A DNA stretch of 23,303 bases from CAYNST01 sp964641175. GTDB taxonomy: Bacteria; Pseudomonadota; Gammaproteobacteria; Pseudomonadales; Cellvibrionaceae. A program made the translations under genes and the position numbers. The notes below the pieces were generated by a model. It had not been told where the DNA came from. It made no database searches and saw nothing but the letters and a program-made list of their open reading frames with translations. This document shows positions 1-8,643 of this stretch, one piece after another. The stretch covers positions 1-23,303 of the forward strand of contig CAZXLJ010000049.1 of assembly GCA_964641175.1 (NCBI GenBank), written 5' to 3'. Within the stretch, counting starts at the first letter, position 1, and the number at the start of each line of letters is the position of its first letter.

Positions 1-180
1 GCCCGCCTGGCCGGTAGCGTGGTGGTCCTCAGCGGCGTGGAGGCAGGGGACCGCGTGGTTACCCATGGCACCATGCACCTGAAGGATGGCGCCGAAGTCG
101 TCATCAATGCCGAGGATGACGGCACCCGCAAATTGAGCGAGCTGCTGGACTCTTCGCCCGACGCTGCAGCGATCCCCTGA
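1..180 (+). CDS. RND efflux periplasmic adaptor (membrane fusion protein), 3' end only
   Basis: Only the last 59 codons and a TGA stop (178-180) are in the window; the gene enters from the left edge. The frame reads as the membrane-proximal end of an MFP/HlyD-type adaptor: a beta-rich segment with VLSGVEAGDRVV, then HLKDGAEVVI, and a polar low-complexity tail. 'GL..GDrVV..G...l.dG..V' is the usual ending of RND adaptor subunits. The pump gene begins one nucleotide after the stop, the normal adaptor-pump order. The protein would sit in the periplasm, lipid- or signal-anchored, linking the pump to an outer-membrane channel. Family assignment rests on this tail plus the neighbour; the substrate cannot be inferred. 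Confidence 0.8.
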   Translation, partial: ARLAGSVVVLSGVEAGDRVVTHGTMHLKDGAEVVINAEDDGTRKLSELLDSSPDAAAIP

Positions 181-181
181 C

Positions 182-3100
182 GTGCTTCTGTCTGATGTCT
201 GCATAAAACGACCGGTATTCGCCTCGGTCATTTCCCTGTTGCTGGTGGTTTTCGGCGTGCTGGCGTTCGACCGTCTCCCTCTGCGCGAGTACCCGGATAT
301 CGACTCGCCCATCGTCTCCATCCGCACCAACTATCCCGGCGCCGCTGCCAATGTGGTGGAAACCCGAATCACCCAGATCATTGAGGACCGGGTGGCCGGT
401 CTTGAGGGTATTCGCTATATCCAGTCTTCGAGTCAGGACGGGTCGTCCAGTATCAATATCGAATTCGATCTCAGCCGCGATATGGACTCGGCCGCCAACG
501 ACGTACGGGACCGGGTAGCCCGGGTACTCGACAACCTCCCGCCAGAAGCCAACGCGCCCGATGTCGAAAAGCGCGATTCCAACGACGAAGTGGTCATGTG
601 GCTCAACCTGACCAGCGATCGCATGTCCGTGCAGGAGCTTACCGATTATGCCGAACGCTATCTGATTGATCGCTTCTCCGTCGCAGAAGGTGTCGCCCGG
701 GTCAATATTGGCGGTGCCCAGTCGTATGCGATGCGGATCTGGGTGGACCGTATCAAGCTCGCGGCCCACGGCCTTACCGTGGGCGATATCGAAAGTACTC
801 TCAGATCGGAAAACATCGAGCTTCCGGCCGGCAGTATCGAATCCAGGGAGCAGCAGTTCTCGGTCCGGGTGGACAGAGTTTTTATTGATCCGGCAGATTT
901 TCGCCAGCTGGTGCTCAAACGTGGTGCCGACGGTCACCTGGTGCGCCTTGGTGATGTAGCCACTGTAGTCCGTGGCACCCGGGAACACCGGGTAGACTTC
1001 AAGGGTAACGGCCGGGCCATGATCGGCCTGGGTTTTTCCAAACAATCCACAGCCAATACCATTGACGTCGCCCGCTCGGCCAAGGCCGTCGCGGAACGTT
1101 TGCGACCGGACCTGCCCAGTGGCATGTCCATCGAGGAAAGCTACGATTCCTCGATATTTATCGAAGAAGCCATTACCGAGGTCTATCAGACGCTGATCAT
1201 CGCCATTGCGCTGGTTATTCTGGTCATCTATCTGTTTCTGGGCAGCGCACGTGCAATGCTGGTTCCCGCTGTCACCGTTCCCATCTCTGTCATCGCCACC
1301 TTTACTGTCCTCTATGCACTTGGTTACACGGTCAATCTGCTGACCCTGCTGGCGCTGGTGCTGGCCATCGGGCTGGTGGTGGACGATGCGATTGTGGTGC
1401 TGGAAAACATCCATAGGCGCATGGAGCAATATGGAGAATCGGCGCTGGTTGCTTCCTTCCGGGGCACGCGGCAGGTGGGATTTGCGGTCATCGCAACGAC
1501 CGCGGTACTGGTGGCGGTCTTCGCACCGATCACCATCATGCAGGGAGACATCGGCCGATTGTTTTCGGAATTCGCCGTGACCATGAGTGCTGCGGTGGTT
1601 TTTTCCAGCCTGGTTGCGCTAACCCTTTCACCCGTCATTGCGTCGATGGTTCTCAAACAGAACCGGGCTCCGAACCGGCTCGTGACCGCTCTCGACCGAT
1701 TCTTTAACCGCTGCAAGGACGGATACACGCGCTGGCTGGAAGCCTGCCTGCGGCATCCATGGTGGATGGTGCTGGGATTCGCTGCGTTGTTCGCCCTTTC
1801 GATCATCCTCGCCCGGATCATTCCCACCGAGTATGTTCCGAAAGAGGACCGGGGGTCTTTTTTCGTGCTGGTAGACGGTCCGGAAGGGGCTTCCTACACC
1901 TACATGAAAGAATATATGGATGTCATTGAAAACCGGATGATGACCCTGGTCGAACGCGGCGATGCGGCGCGAATTCTGGTCCGCACCCCGCGTGCTTTCA
2001 GCGACACCATCTCCAGCTTCAACTCGGGGATGATTATTGTCGGTCTGGAAGGCTGGGAAAACCGCCGCCCTGCCGAGGAGATCATTGAAGAGGTCAAGGT
2101 CATGATGGCCGATCTACCGGGCGTGCGAATTTTTTCGGTCATGCGCCAGGGTATCGGTGGACGCATGAGCAAGCCGGTAGAGTTCGTCATCGGGGGTGGC
2201 AGTTACGAAGAGCTGGCACAATGGCGGGATCTTCTGCTCGCGGCGATAGACGAAGACAATCCCGGTTTTATTAATATCGATAGCGATTACAAAGAGAACA
2301 GCCCGCAAGTGCGCGTGCAGATCGATTACTCCCGCGCAGCGGAGCTGGGCGTTTCGGTGCAGCATATAGGTCGCACCCTAGAAAGCATGCTTGCATCCCG
2401 TCGCGTCACCACTTATCTCGATAACGGCGAAGAATACGATGTCCTGCTCGAGGGGCTGCGCACCCAGCAGAGCTCGCCTGCGGATCTCACCAATATCTTC
2501 GTCCGCTCCGATCGCACCGGCGAGCTGGTTCCGCTGGCCAGCGTCGTCTCGTTCGAGGAATACGCCTCGGCCCGATCGCTCAACCGCTACAACCGCAACC
2601 GCGCGATAACAATTTCGGCCAACCTCGAGGACTCCCTGCCACTGGGCACCGCACTGGAACACCTTGAAAACCTGGTGCGGGAAAAACTGCCCGAATATGC
2701 AGTAATCGATTACAAAGGCCGCTCGCGGGATTTCAAGTACGCGGGAGATTCCACCGTCCTGATGTTCGGGCTTGGCATCCTGGTGATGTTTCTGGTGCTG
2801 GCAGCACAATTTGAAAGCTATCTCAGTCCACTGATTATCACGCTTACCGTCCCCCTTGCCATGGCCGGGGGCCTGTTGGGACTGTATGTGACCGGCAGTA
2901 CCCTTAATCTGTATAGCCAGATCGGCCTCATCATGCTGATTGGCCTGGCCGCAAAAAATGGCATCCTGATTGTCGAATTCGCCAATCAGCTGCGGGATGA
3001 GGGCCGCAGTATCAGCGATGCCATAGTGGATGCAAGCAGTATTCGCCTGCGACCCATCCTCATGACCAGCATCACGACCCTGGCCGGTTCGGCGCCTCTG

Positions 3101-3289
3101 ATTTTGGCCTCCGGTGCTGGCTCCGAAACCCGGATAGTACTTGGAATTACGCTCTTCTCCGGCGTGCTGGTCGCCACCCTCTTTACCCTGTTCATGGTAC
3201 CGGTGGCCTACAATCTCCTGGCCCGTTTCACGCGCTCCCCCGAGGCTGTTCGCAAAAAGCTCGAAAGCGAACTTGCGCAATCAGCCTGA
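182..3289 (+). CDS. RND multidrug efflux permease (HAE-1 family), inner-membrane pump
   Basis: A complete 1035-residue protein, the usual RND pump length. It begins as typical for the family (RPVFASVISLLLVVFGVLAF, the first membrane helix), followed by a periplasmic porter domain, helices 2-6, a second porter loop and helices 8-12. The proton-relay residues are visible: paired aspartates D401-D402 in helix 4 (GLVVDDAIVVLENI) and K925 in helix 10 (GLAAKNGILIVEFA). It exports hydrophobic or amphiphilic compounds by proton antiport, together with the adaptor encoded just upstream. The start is GTG at 182, one base after the adaptor stop. I see no strong ribosome site, so translational coupling is likely. 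No outer-membrane factor gene follows, so a TolC-like channel must come from elsewhere. The sequence resembles the MexW/MdtB-like branch, but the drug spectrum cannot be read from it. Confidence 0.96.
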   Translation: MLLSDVCIKRPVFASVISLLLVVFGVLAFDRLPLREYPDIDSPIVSIRTNYPGAAANVVETRITQIIEDRVAGLEGIRYIQSSSQDGSSSINIEFDLSRDMDSAANDVRDRVARVLDNLPPEANAPDVEKRDSNDEVVMWLNLTSDRMSVQELTDYAERYLIDRFSVAEGVARVNIGGAQSYAMRIWVDRIKLAAHGLTVGDIESTLRSENIELPAGSIESREQQFSVRVDRVFIDPADFRQLVLKRGADGHLVRLGDVATVVRGTREHRVDFKGNGRAMIGLGFSKQSTANTIDVARSAKAVAERLRPDLPSGMSIEESYDSSIFIEEAITEVYQTLIIAIALVILVIYLFLGSARAMLVPAVTVPISVIATFTVLYALGYTVNLLTLLALVLAIGLVVDDAIVVLENIHRRMEQYGESALVASFRGTRQVGFAVIATTAVLVAVFAPITIMQGDIGRLFSEFAVTMSAAVVFSSLVALTLSPVIASMVLKQNRAPNRLVTALDRFFNRCKDGYTRWLEACLRHPWWMVLGFAALFALSIILARIIPTEYVPKEDRGSFFVLVDGPEGASYTYMKEYMDVIENRMMTLVERGDAARILVRTPRAFSDTISSFNSGMIIVGLEGWENRRPAEEIIEEVKVMMADLPGVRIFSVMRQGIGGRMSKPVEFVIGGGSYEELAQWRDLLLAAIDEDNPGFINIDSDYKENSPQVRVQIDYSRAAELGVSVQHIGRTLESMLASRRVTTYLDNGEEYDVLLEGLRTQQSSPADLTNIFVRSDRTGELVPLASVVSFEEYASARSLNRYNRNRAITISANLEDSLPLGTALEHLENLVREKLPEYAVIDYKGRSRDFKYAGDSTVLMFGLGILVMFLVLAAQFESYLSPLIITLTVPLAMAGGLLGLYVTGSTLNLYSQIGLIMLIGLAAKNGILIVEFANQLRDEGRSISDAIVDASSIRLRPILMTSITTLAGSAPLILASGAGSETRIVLGITLFSGVLVATLFTLFMVPVAYNLLARFTRSPEAVRKKLESELAQSA

Positions 3290-3347
3290 AACCGGCTGAG
3301 GCTGCACTATACTTCGGGGTAACGCCCCAACTGCATCATTCCGGATT

Positions 3348-3404
3348 GCGTCTGACCTGAGGCGCTTTGCGAGAACAAGGCGGCACTTCGAGGGCATGCT
3401 GACT
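3348..3404 (+). repeat. Dispersed intergenic repeat, copy 1
   Basis: About 57 bases here align with 23210-23265 in the same orientation; by hand about 47 of 57 columns agree with a one-base gap. Shared cores are GGCGCTTTGCG, CAAGGCGGC and GGCATGCTGACT. The copy lies between the RND pump and the GGDEF gene, and its last bases include the ATG at 3396. No coding potential is apparent in the shared stretch, so it looks like an intergenic repeat family rather than a gene fragment. Confidence 0.6.
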
Positions 3405-3425
3405 TCTCACAAGGACTGCGCGCAC

Positions 3426-4712
3426 GTGACGAATCTGATTCATTTCACCGCTATCCGCTTCGTCTTTGCCGTCCTCACGGTTGTCACCATCGTGTGTCAT
3501 CCATACCTACCCGAAAAGCGCCTGGTGTTACTGCCGTCGCCGGCCGGAACCCTCACCATTTCCGGTCCTGAGGCGACGCCAGGCGGGGCGTCGGTATCCT
3601 GGATTGATGAGGAGCAAAAAATCTGGCGTTGCCACGACCAGCAGAGCGTGACAGCTCCCTGCGGTATGTCCCTGCACATCGGAACGGATTCGCGGGGACT
3701 GGATTTGACGCCCTATCACCGCTTCCAGGTTTCCATACGCTATAGCGGCCCCGCCACCACCGTACGCATGCTACTGCGCAACTTTGATCCGGCATACTCG
3801 AAAGCCGCAGACGAAGCTACCTCGAAACTCATGTTCGTCCACCTGCGTACCGATGCCATCGAAAGCCAGGAGATGGTGTTGTTTAACGAGTTTCGGGTCG
3901 CGCAAACCTGGTTGAGCCGGTTCGACATACCCCGACATTCTGGTGCACCTCAATTCGATAATGTGACACGCATTGGTTTCGATTTCGTCGATCCCGGCGT
4001 TCATGTCGCCCAGATCGAGCGCCTGGAAGCCTGGGGGCCTCGAGTGACCGGCGAAGCGCTGTACCTGTTGCTATTGCTCGGCTGGATTTTGCTGGTGTTG
4101 TGGGAAGGACTGGTCCAGCTTTACATATCTTCCCGAAATTCGTCATCGAAGACCGGGCGACTTGTTGCGCAAGCGCCGCCCTCGTATCAGCGCTTCGAAC
4201 TGGGCAAGGAGGAATTTGAAAATGATGCCGCCCTGATTGATCCAATGACCGGAACCTTTAATCGCGAAGGCATTGCCCGCTTTGTGGACAAACTGTTTAA
4301 CAATGATCCGCAGAGACTGCCGATCGGCCTGCTGGTTTTCGATATCGACCACTTGAAGCGCGTCAATGACCGCTGGGGGCATGATCACGGCGACCGGATA
4401 CTCGCCGAATTCGGCGAGCAGCTTTTGAAGAATATCCGGTTAAACGATTTTCTGGGCCGCTGGGAGGGAGAACAATTCGTGCTGGTCTGTCCGCGTACAT
4501 CCCGGGCAAACCTGCTGACGCTGGCAGAAAAATTGCGACAGGCGATCCACGTCCACACATTTACCGCTGCCGACGCTCCGCTCAAGGTCACCGTGAGCAT
4601 AGGCGGCAGCGTCATCGGCCCGGAAGGCTTATTTGAAGACTTGTTAAAACGCTCAGAAGATTCACTGCGTCGCGCTAAAAAAGCCGGCCGCAACTGCACC
4701 GTTGTCGATTGA
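3426..4712 (+). CDS. Membrane-anchored GGDEF-domain protein (putative diguanylate cyclase, atypical signature)
   Basis: Numbered from the ATG at 3396, the protein has an N-terminal helix (about 15-32), a periplasmic beta-rich region to about 215, a second helix (about 222-243) and a C-terminal GGDEF domain (about 281-437). The periplasmic part resembles the carbohydrate-binding-like sensor regions of other gammaproteobacterial GGDEF proteins. The domain has FDIDHLKRVND and, at 357-361, EGEQF in place of GG(D/E)EF. An RxxD inhibitory site (348-351) sits exactly five residues upstream. The predicted product is cyclic di-GMP, but the first Gly and the last Glu of the signature are replaced, so activity is uncertain. 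I prefer GTG 3426: it has AAGGA ten bases upstream, whereas the ATG at 3396 lies inside the dispersed repeat with GAGGG only one base away. The 438-residue form remains possible. Confidence 0.85.
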   Translation: MTNLIHFTAIRFVFAVLTVVTIVCHPYLPEKRLVLLPSPAGTLTISGPEATPGGASVSWIDEEQKIWRCHDQQSVTAPCGMSLHIGTDSRGLDLTPYHRFQVSIRYSGPATTVRMLLRNFDPAYSKAADEATSKLMFVHLRTDAIESQEMVLFNEFRVAQTWLSRFDIPRHSGAPQFDNVTRIGFDFVDPGVHVAQIERLEAWGPRVTGEALYLLLLLGWILLVLWEGLVQLYISSRNSSSKTGRLVAQAPPSYQRFELGKEEFENDAALIDPMTGTFNREGIARFVDKLFNNDPQRLPIGLLVFDIDHLKRVNDRWGHDHGDRILAEFGEQLLKNIRLNDFLGRWEGEQFVLVCPRTSRANLLTLAEKLRQAIHVHTFTAADAPLKVTVSIGGSVIGPEGLFEDLLKRSEDSLRRAKKAGRNCTVVD

Positions 4713-4795
4713 GAACTGTCGACACTGCGCATGAAATAGCGCGGGCCCACCGGGAATCGCGACTATACTCATAGAACACTTCCAGATAAAACGGG

Positions 4796-4816
4796 TCAAT
4801 CCGGACTCTGGATTGA
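4796..4816 (+). other. Small inverted repeat upstream of the TfoX-domain gene
   Basis: TCAATCC (4796-4802) and GGATTGA (4810-4816) are a perfect 7-bp inverted repeat around a 7-base loop. It lies 56 bases before the TfoX-domain start. It could be a weak hairpin in the leader, the end of the GGDEF transcript or an operator; no T-run follows. A TATACT hexamer at 4774-4779 could be a -10 box, but I see no matching -35. Confidence 0.35.
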
Positions 4817-4872
4817 TGTCATTTGCCGCTGTGACCGGCCCACGTGAGTCAATGATGACAGGAGACAAAGCC

Positions 4873-5205
4873 ATGTCGTATGACCAGAATCTCACGCAAC
4901 GTATCCGACACTATTTCGCCGGACGGGATGATGTAGCGGAAAAACACATGCTCGGTGGTTTGGCTTTTACGCTCGGCGGCCATATGTGCGTCGGTGCAAA
5001 TGACCACCGCCTGATGGCACGGGTAGGACCGGCGCAGTATCAGAGCGTTCTACAGAACATGCACGCGACCATCATGGATTTTACCGGCAAGCCACTTACC
5101 GGTTTTGTATACGTTGAACCCGAAGCCATTGCCACCGAAAAAGGCCTCCATTACTGGATTCATTTGTGCGAGCGCTTTGTGGTCAACCTGCCGCCGAAGC
5201 ACTAG
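4873..5205 (+). CDS. TfoX N-terminal-domain protein
   Basis: A 110-residue protein that matches the TfoX N-terminal domain over its whole length: the K-HMLGGLAFTLGGHMCVG core is followed by LMARVGP and a C-terminal beta strand (LTGFVYVEPEA). Full-length Sxy/TfoX of Enterobacteria and Vibrio is about 200 residues and activates competence genes with CRP. This protein has only the N-terminal half, as do many standalone members whose function is unknown, so a competence role should not be assumed. The ATG at 4873 has AGGAG at 4860-4864, eight bases upstream, so I prefer it to the in-frame ATG at 4813. The gene appears to stand alone. Confidence 0.88.
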   Translation: MSYDQNLTQRIRHYFAGRDDVAEKHMLGGLAFTLGGHMCVGANDHRLMARVGPAQYQSVLQNMHATIMDFTGKPLTGFVYVEPEAIATEKGLHYWIHLCERFVVNLPPKH

Positions 5206-5465
5206 GGCCTGTTCACACTAATATGATTGCACACTTTTTCGGCGGGCAATGCCGAGCGAGCGCTGTCTGGTGCTCCAAATAAGCGAGCTCGAACGCCGCC
5301 GGCCGGAAAAATGGGCCCGGCCCTTCGGGTTGGGGTTGAAAAAAGGCCACTCGGCGTGAATGCCGGTTTACACCGCTTTTTTACGCCCGCTAAACCCCAT
5401 TTTTTTTGCCTGGTTTCGCCTTGCATTGACGGCGTCAATTAAGTCTGGCGCCCGCCTTCGAGGAC
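5206..5465. repeat. Gene-free block resembling a dispersed intergenic repeat
   Basis: 260 bases between the TfoX-domain stop and the rapA stop hold no convincing gene. The block opens with GGGCCTGTTCACACTAAT and contains a potential RNA hairpin with TTC loop (CCCGGCCC / GGGTTGGG, about 5317-5335, two G-U pairs). It also has a GGTTTA/TAAACC inverted repeat flanking 20 bases and followed by a T8 run (about 5371-5407), and ATTGAC-GGC-GTCAAT at 5425-5439. From memory, openings and cores of this kind recur between genes in some gammaproteobacteria, but I cannot confirm that here and the window has no second copy. The T8 hairpin could serve as a weak plus-strand terminator. Confidence 0.45.
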
Positions 5466-5471
5466 TGTTTC

Positions 5472-8117
5472 TTACGCCCCAGGCTCCGTAGTCACCACCA
5501 ACCTGATGGCCGACAGCTGCATCTGCACTTGCTGAGTCAACGCCTCATCCACCTGCTGTGCCTTGCTTCGCAGTGCGGTCACGCTCGTGGCATCGGGTTG
5601 CGCACCCGCCTGTGTCAACTGCTCCAGACGTTCAATCTCGCCCGCGTAATATTTTGCGGCCTGCTGTTGCGCCCTTGCAGTGATTTCGTTTTTTCGCACG
5701 GAGGCAAACGTATCGGCCTTGTGATACCAGGCCGGAATCTGGTCTTTGCGCGATTGAACAATCCGCCGAGCCAGTTTTTTATCCACCGGCTTGACGTTCT
5801 GGTCAAATGTTGCTTCGGGCAATACCGTTGACAGGTCACGCTCACCGACATCCAGCACTAGCGTCCGCACGGACAACTCCTGCAGAAACGGCAGACACTC
5901 CCCGGCGAGAGGTGACTGCACAATCAGATCAAATGTGGCTTCCAGCAGGCACTGTCCCGCCGGCAATTGCCGCCCCGGCAGCAAGGCGACCGAAGCCGCT
6001 CCCAGGTCCGAATGCCGCAGGAGCTCCCACAGTCCCCGGATAAATGGCGAATCCCAGCTGATAAACATGGCGTCATCGCGCGCATTTGCCAGGGCGCGAT
6101 CGAAGACCACGTCCGCACCCTCCGGAGGAATGCCGGGCAGCGCTGGAATCAGCATATTGTCTGCCGGAATCAGTGACCAGGCGCCTCCGCGAGACTCTTC
6201 AAAGTGAAAGTTGAGCAAATCCGCCGCTTCTTCGACCAGACTGAACAGATCCACCTTGTCGATCTCGGCCACCTGGTCTCGCAAAAGATCCGCGGCGGGC
6301 TGGCGGCAACTGTTCAGCTCCAGTAGGGCATCACGACCCTGATGGATCTCAGACTCAAGAAATGCGGACCGAGCCCTGGCGGCTGCATACAGTTCTTCTT
6401 TCGGGATCAGGCTGGCCGCAGCGCCCCAAGGCTGCAATTCGTCATGCACGGCTCCCGCTGCGGGATTCTGGCGGCCGACGCAGTCGAGCACTTCGTGAAA
6501 CCACTGCATTCGGCGCTGGTTTTCGGATCCTTCGGCAAAGGGAATATGAATATGGACCGGGTGTGTCTGGCCGATTCGGTCGAGGCGCCCGATCCGTTGC
6601 TCCAGCAGGTCGGGATGTTCAGGCAAATCCATGCAGACCAGGTGATGACTGAACTGGAAATTCCGACCTTCACTGCCAATTTCCGAACATACCAGCACGG
6701 CGCATCCATGTTCCATATCGGCAAAATAAGCCGCTGCCCGGTCGCGCTCAATCAGATCCATGTCTTCATGAAACAGGGCTACGTCGATGCCGTGCTTTTG
6801 CCACAGATATTGCTCGCAGGCCAGCGCATCGTCGCTTGAGTGACAGATTGCCAGCACTTTGTCCCCCCCCTGCCGCCGCGACCACTGAGCCAACCATTCA
6901 AAACGGGTAGGCCAGCTGTCATCCGCCAGAGGATGCAATTCCACGACACGCGGTGGAAATCCCTTGATGGCGGCCCGCGTATTGCGAAACATCATGCGGC
7001 CCGTGCCGTGGTAATCCAGCAGCCGCTCAACCAGTTGCTGATCATTCGAGACATCTTTGAGTTCATAGCGCTCAATCAATGCCTGCCGGCCTTCGGGCAA
7101 GCGCTTGATCTGCGCATTGAGGCGGGCAAAACCCTGCTCCAGCTCCAGGAATTTTTCGAGACTGGAAAATTTGGCGCCGTCGAGCAGCTGCAGCCGGGCA
7201 AAATGGCTTTCAACGCCGAGCTGCTCCGGTGTGGCCGATAACAGCAGAAGGTGGGGAACCCTCTGCGCGAACTGCCGCAGGCGATCAAAGGCTTCACTCC
7301 CGGGTTGCAGATGGTGCGCTTCATCGACAATGATCATGTCAAAAGCCTCGCCGCCCACTTTCTCGCCCGCGCTACCCGAAAGGGCGTGGTGTGGCACCAG
7401 GTGAATCTGACCGCCCTGATAGTCGTGTTCTTCTCCACCGAAAATCTCCGGGCGCAAGTTGAACCGCCGGATAAGTTCCACCAGCCACTGCACCTGCAGG
7501 GCGTCGGGAACGACCACGAGCACGCGCTGAACCCGTTCGGTGAGCACCATTCTCGCCAGAATCATTCCCGCCTCGATGGTTTTACCGAGGCCCACCTCGT
7601 CGGCCAGCAGAACCCGGACCGGGTCGCGCTGGCAGGCCTGGTATGCGACGAAAAGCTGATGCGGGATCAGTTGCGCGCGCGTCCCCAGCAAACCGCTCAA
7701 CCGCGACTGCCAGACCCTGGCCATGCCCGAATCAAGGCGTCGCCGAAAAGAAAACCAGCGGGCCTTGTCCAGCTGACCGGTCATGAGGCGCAAAAACGGC
7801 TGGCTCATCCGGATAGCACCGGCGAGTGCCGACTCCGGTACCAGCTGATCGGTCCCGATGTCATAGATCAGGACACCGGCGTGCTCGTGAACCGCCACCA
7901 CACTGGCGCTGCGACCGTCCGCGAGCTGGATTTCATCGCCTACATCGAACGTGATGCGAGTGAGCGGCGCACGGTTGATGGCGTAGAGACGTTCGGTTTC
8001 AGCCAGGGGAAAATCCATTTTTACCGCTCGCGCATCTATACTCACCACCCTGCCGAGCCCCAGTTCGGGTTCAGAATCTACAACCCATCGCTGCCCGGGA
8101 ACGAACTCACTTACCAT
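5472..8117 (-). CDS. rapA: RNA polymerase-associated ATPase RapA (HepA), Swi2/Snf2 family
   Basis: RapA binds RNA polymerase and uses ATP to recycle stalled or post-termination enzyme. The sequence follows the E. coli protein from end to end: N-terminal Tudor-like region (GQRWVVDSEPELGLGRVVSID), Walker A GLGKT with K179, DEAH box at 265-268, LLLSATPEQLGVESHFARL, FRNTRAAIKGFPPR, SEIGSEGRNFQF and the arginine-finger helicase motif EQRIGRLDRIGQ. The end, SAIRLVVTTEPGA, matches the family's conserved LRLIVVT terminus. At 881 residues it is shorter than the 968 of E. coli; the shortening appears to lie mainly in the spacer and C-terminal regions. I chose ATG 8117 because GAGGTGG stands just upstream on the minus strand and the protein then starts like RapA; an upstream in-frame start at 8177 would add 20 unlikely residues. 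Confidence 0.97.
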   Translation of the reverse strand: MVSEFVPGQRWVVDSEPELGLGRVVSIDARAVKMDFPLAETERLYAINRAPLTRITFDVGDEIQLADGRSASVVAVHEHAGVLIYDIGTDQLVPESALAGAIRMSQPFLRLMTGQLDKARWFSFRRRLDSGMARVWQSRLSGLLGTRAQLIPHQLFVAYQACQRDPVRVLLADEVGLGKTIEAGMILARMVLTERVQRVLVVVPDALQVQWLVELIRRFNLRPEIFGGEEHDYQGGQIHLVPHHALSGSAGEKVGGEAFDMIIVDEAHHLQPGSEAFDRLRQFAQRVPHLLLLSATPEQLGVESHFARLQLLDGAKFSSLEKFLELEQGFARLNAQIKRLPEGRQALIERYELKDVSNDQQLVERLLDYHGTGRMMFRNTRAAIKGFPPRVVELHPLADDSWPTRFEWLAQWSRRQGGDKVLAICHSSDDALACEQYLWQKHGIDVALFHEDMDLIERDRAAAYFADMEHGCAVLVCSEIGSEGRNFQFSHHLVCMDLPEHPDLLEQRIGRLDRIGQTHPVHIHIPFAEGSENQRRMQWFHEVLDCVGRQNPAAGAVHDELQPWGAAASLIPKEELYAAARARSAFLESEIHQGRDALLELNSCRQPAADLLRDQVAEIDKVDLFSLVEEAADLLNFHFEESRGGAWSLIPADNMLIPALPGIPPEGADVVFDRALANARDDAMFISWDSPFIRGLWELLRHSDLGAASVALLPGRQLPAGQCLLEATFDLIVQSPLAGECLPFLQELSVRTLVLDVGERDLSTVLPEATFDQNVKPVDKKLARRIVQSRKDQIPAWYHKADTFASVRKNEITARAQQQAAKYYAGEIERLEQLTQAGAQPDATSVTALRSKAQQVDEALTQQVQMQLSAIRLVVTTEPGA

Positions 8118-8160
8118 TGAACCACCTCGTCTGTCGCTGCGTAACACGTATTGGTGGCGA

Positions 8161-8188
8161 ATTGTACGGCTTTTCAAATATATGTCAG
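8161..8188 (-). promoter_or_regulatory. Putative sigma70 promoter of rapA
   Basis: On the minus strand, CTGACA (8188-8183, five of six matches to TTGACA) is separated by 16 bases from TACAAT (8166-8161, five of six matches to TATAAT). Transcription would start near 8153, leaving a leader of about 36 bases before the rapA ATG, which includes its GAGGTGG ribosome site. This is a prediction by eye; no operator is evident. Confidence 0.55.
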
Positions 8189-8261
8189 GTGATATTTCCG
8201 GCTTTACCGACTGGCCATGTTGACCATTCCTGCCTCCCTCAAGCCTGAATCACCGAAACCT

Positions 8262-8552
8262 ATGCGAAAAATACTGGCCACCATCGACTCAGACCTCAAT
8301 GAACAGGACTGGCGCCGCATTTTGCTGCACCACGGCTGGAAAATGGATTACGACGCCGCTCAACACAGCATTTTTCTTCTGGACGGTATTGAAATCAATC
8401 TGGAAGGCGACGGCTTTACCTTGCTCTTCGGCAATCTGCACGACGACAACCAGCCCACCGCCTTGCTGGCCCTCTTGCGTGAACACGCGGATCAATTCAA
8501 CTGCGAGATCTTTGAAGAGGACGGGCGACTGGTGCAGAAAATTACCGGGTAA
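8262..8552 (+). CDS. Small uncharacterised protein
   Basis: A soluble, acidic protein of 96 residues (111 if it starts at ATG 8217) with no signal peptide or membrane segment. It reads as a mixed alpha-beta fold: a helix with NEQDWRRILLHHGWKM, strands HSIFLLDGIEINLEG and FTLLFGNL, then a helix TALLALLREHADQF and a final strand. I do not recognise a family. It diverges from rapA and precedes the barrel gene by 91 bases. Neither start has a good Shine-Dalgarno; I prefer 8262 because MRKILATIDSD is a natural beginning and the 15 residues before it are proline-rich and poorly organised. The balanced composition and clean secondary-structure pattern argue that it is real. Confidence 0.65.
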   Translation: MRKILATIDSDLNEQDWRRILLHHGWKMDYDAAQHSIFLLDGIEINLEGDGFTLLFGNLHDDNQPTALLALLREHADQFNCEIFEEDGRLVQKITG

Positions 8553-8643
8553 TGTCGGGTGGATTTTTTTGCTAATCCCGGTAAGACTTTGCCGGCCTTT
8601 CAGCCGAAGGGCGAATTGCATCTTCAACTCACAGGAGTCAGTC

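Noticed and set aside
104..1429. 441-codon minus-strand frame opposite the RND pump
   Set aside because: It is antisense to a gene of certain identity; its composition (rich in H, Q, G, D) is the usual reverse-strand shadow of a GC-rich membrane-protein gene.
2378..3280. 300-codon minus-strand frame under the RND pump
   Set aside because: Shadow of the pump gene, low-complexity polar composition, no known domain.
5206..5465. Insertion sequence with terminal inverted repeats
   Set aside because: The opening GGGCCTGTTCACACTAAT has no inverted counterpart at the right side and no transposase frame is present.
7251..8120. 289-codon plus-strand frame opposite the rapA N-terminal part
   Set aside because: It is entirely antisense to RapA, whose motifs are unmistakable; no ribosome site or family resemblance.
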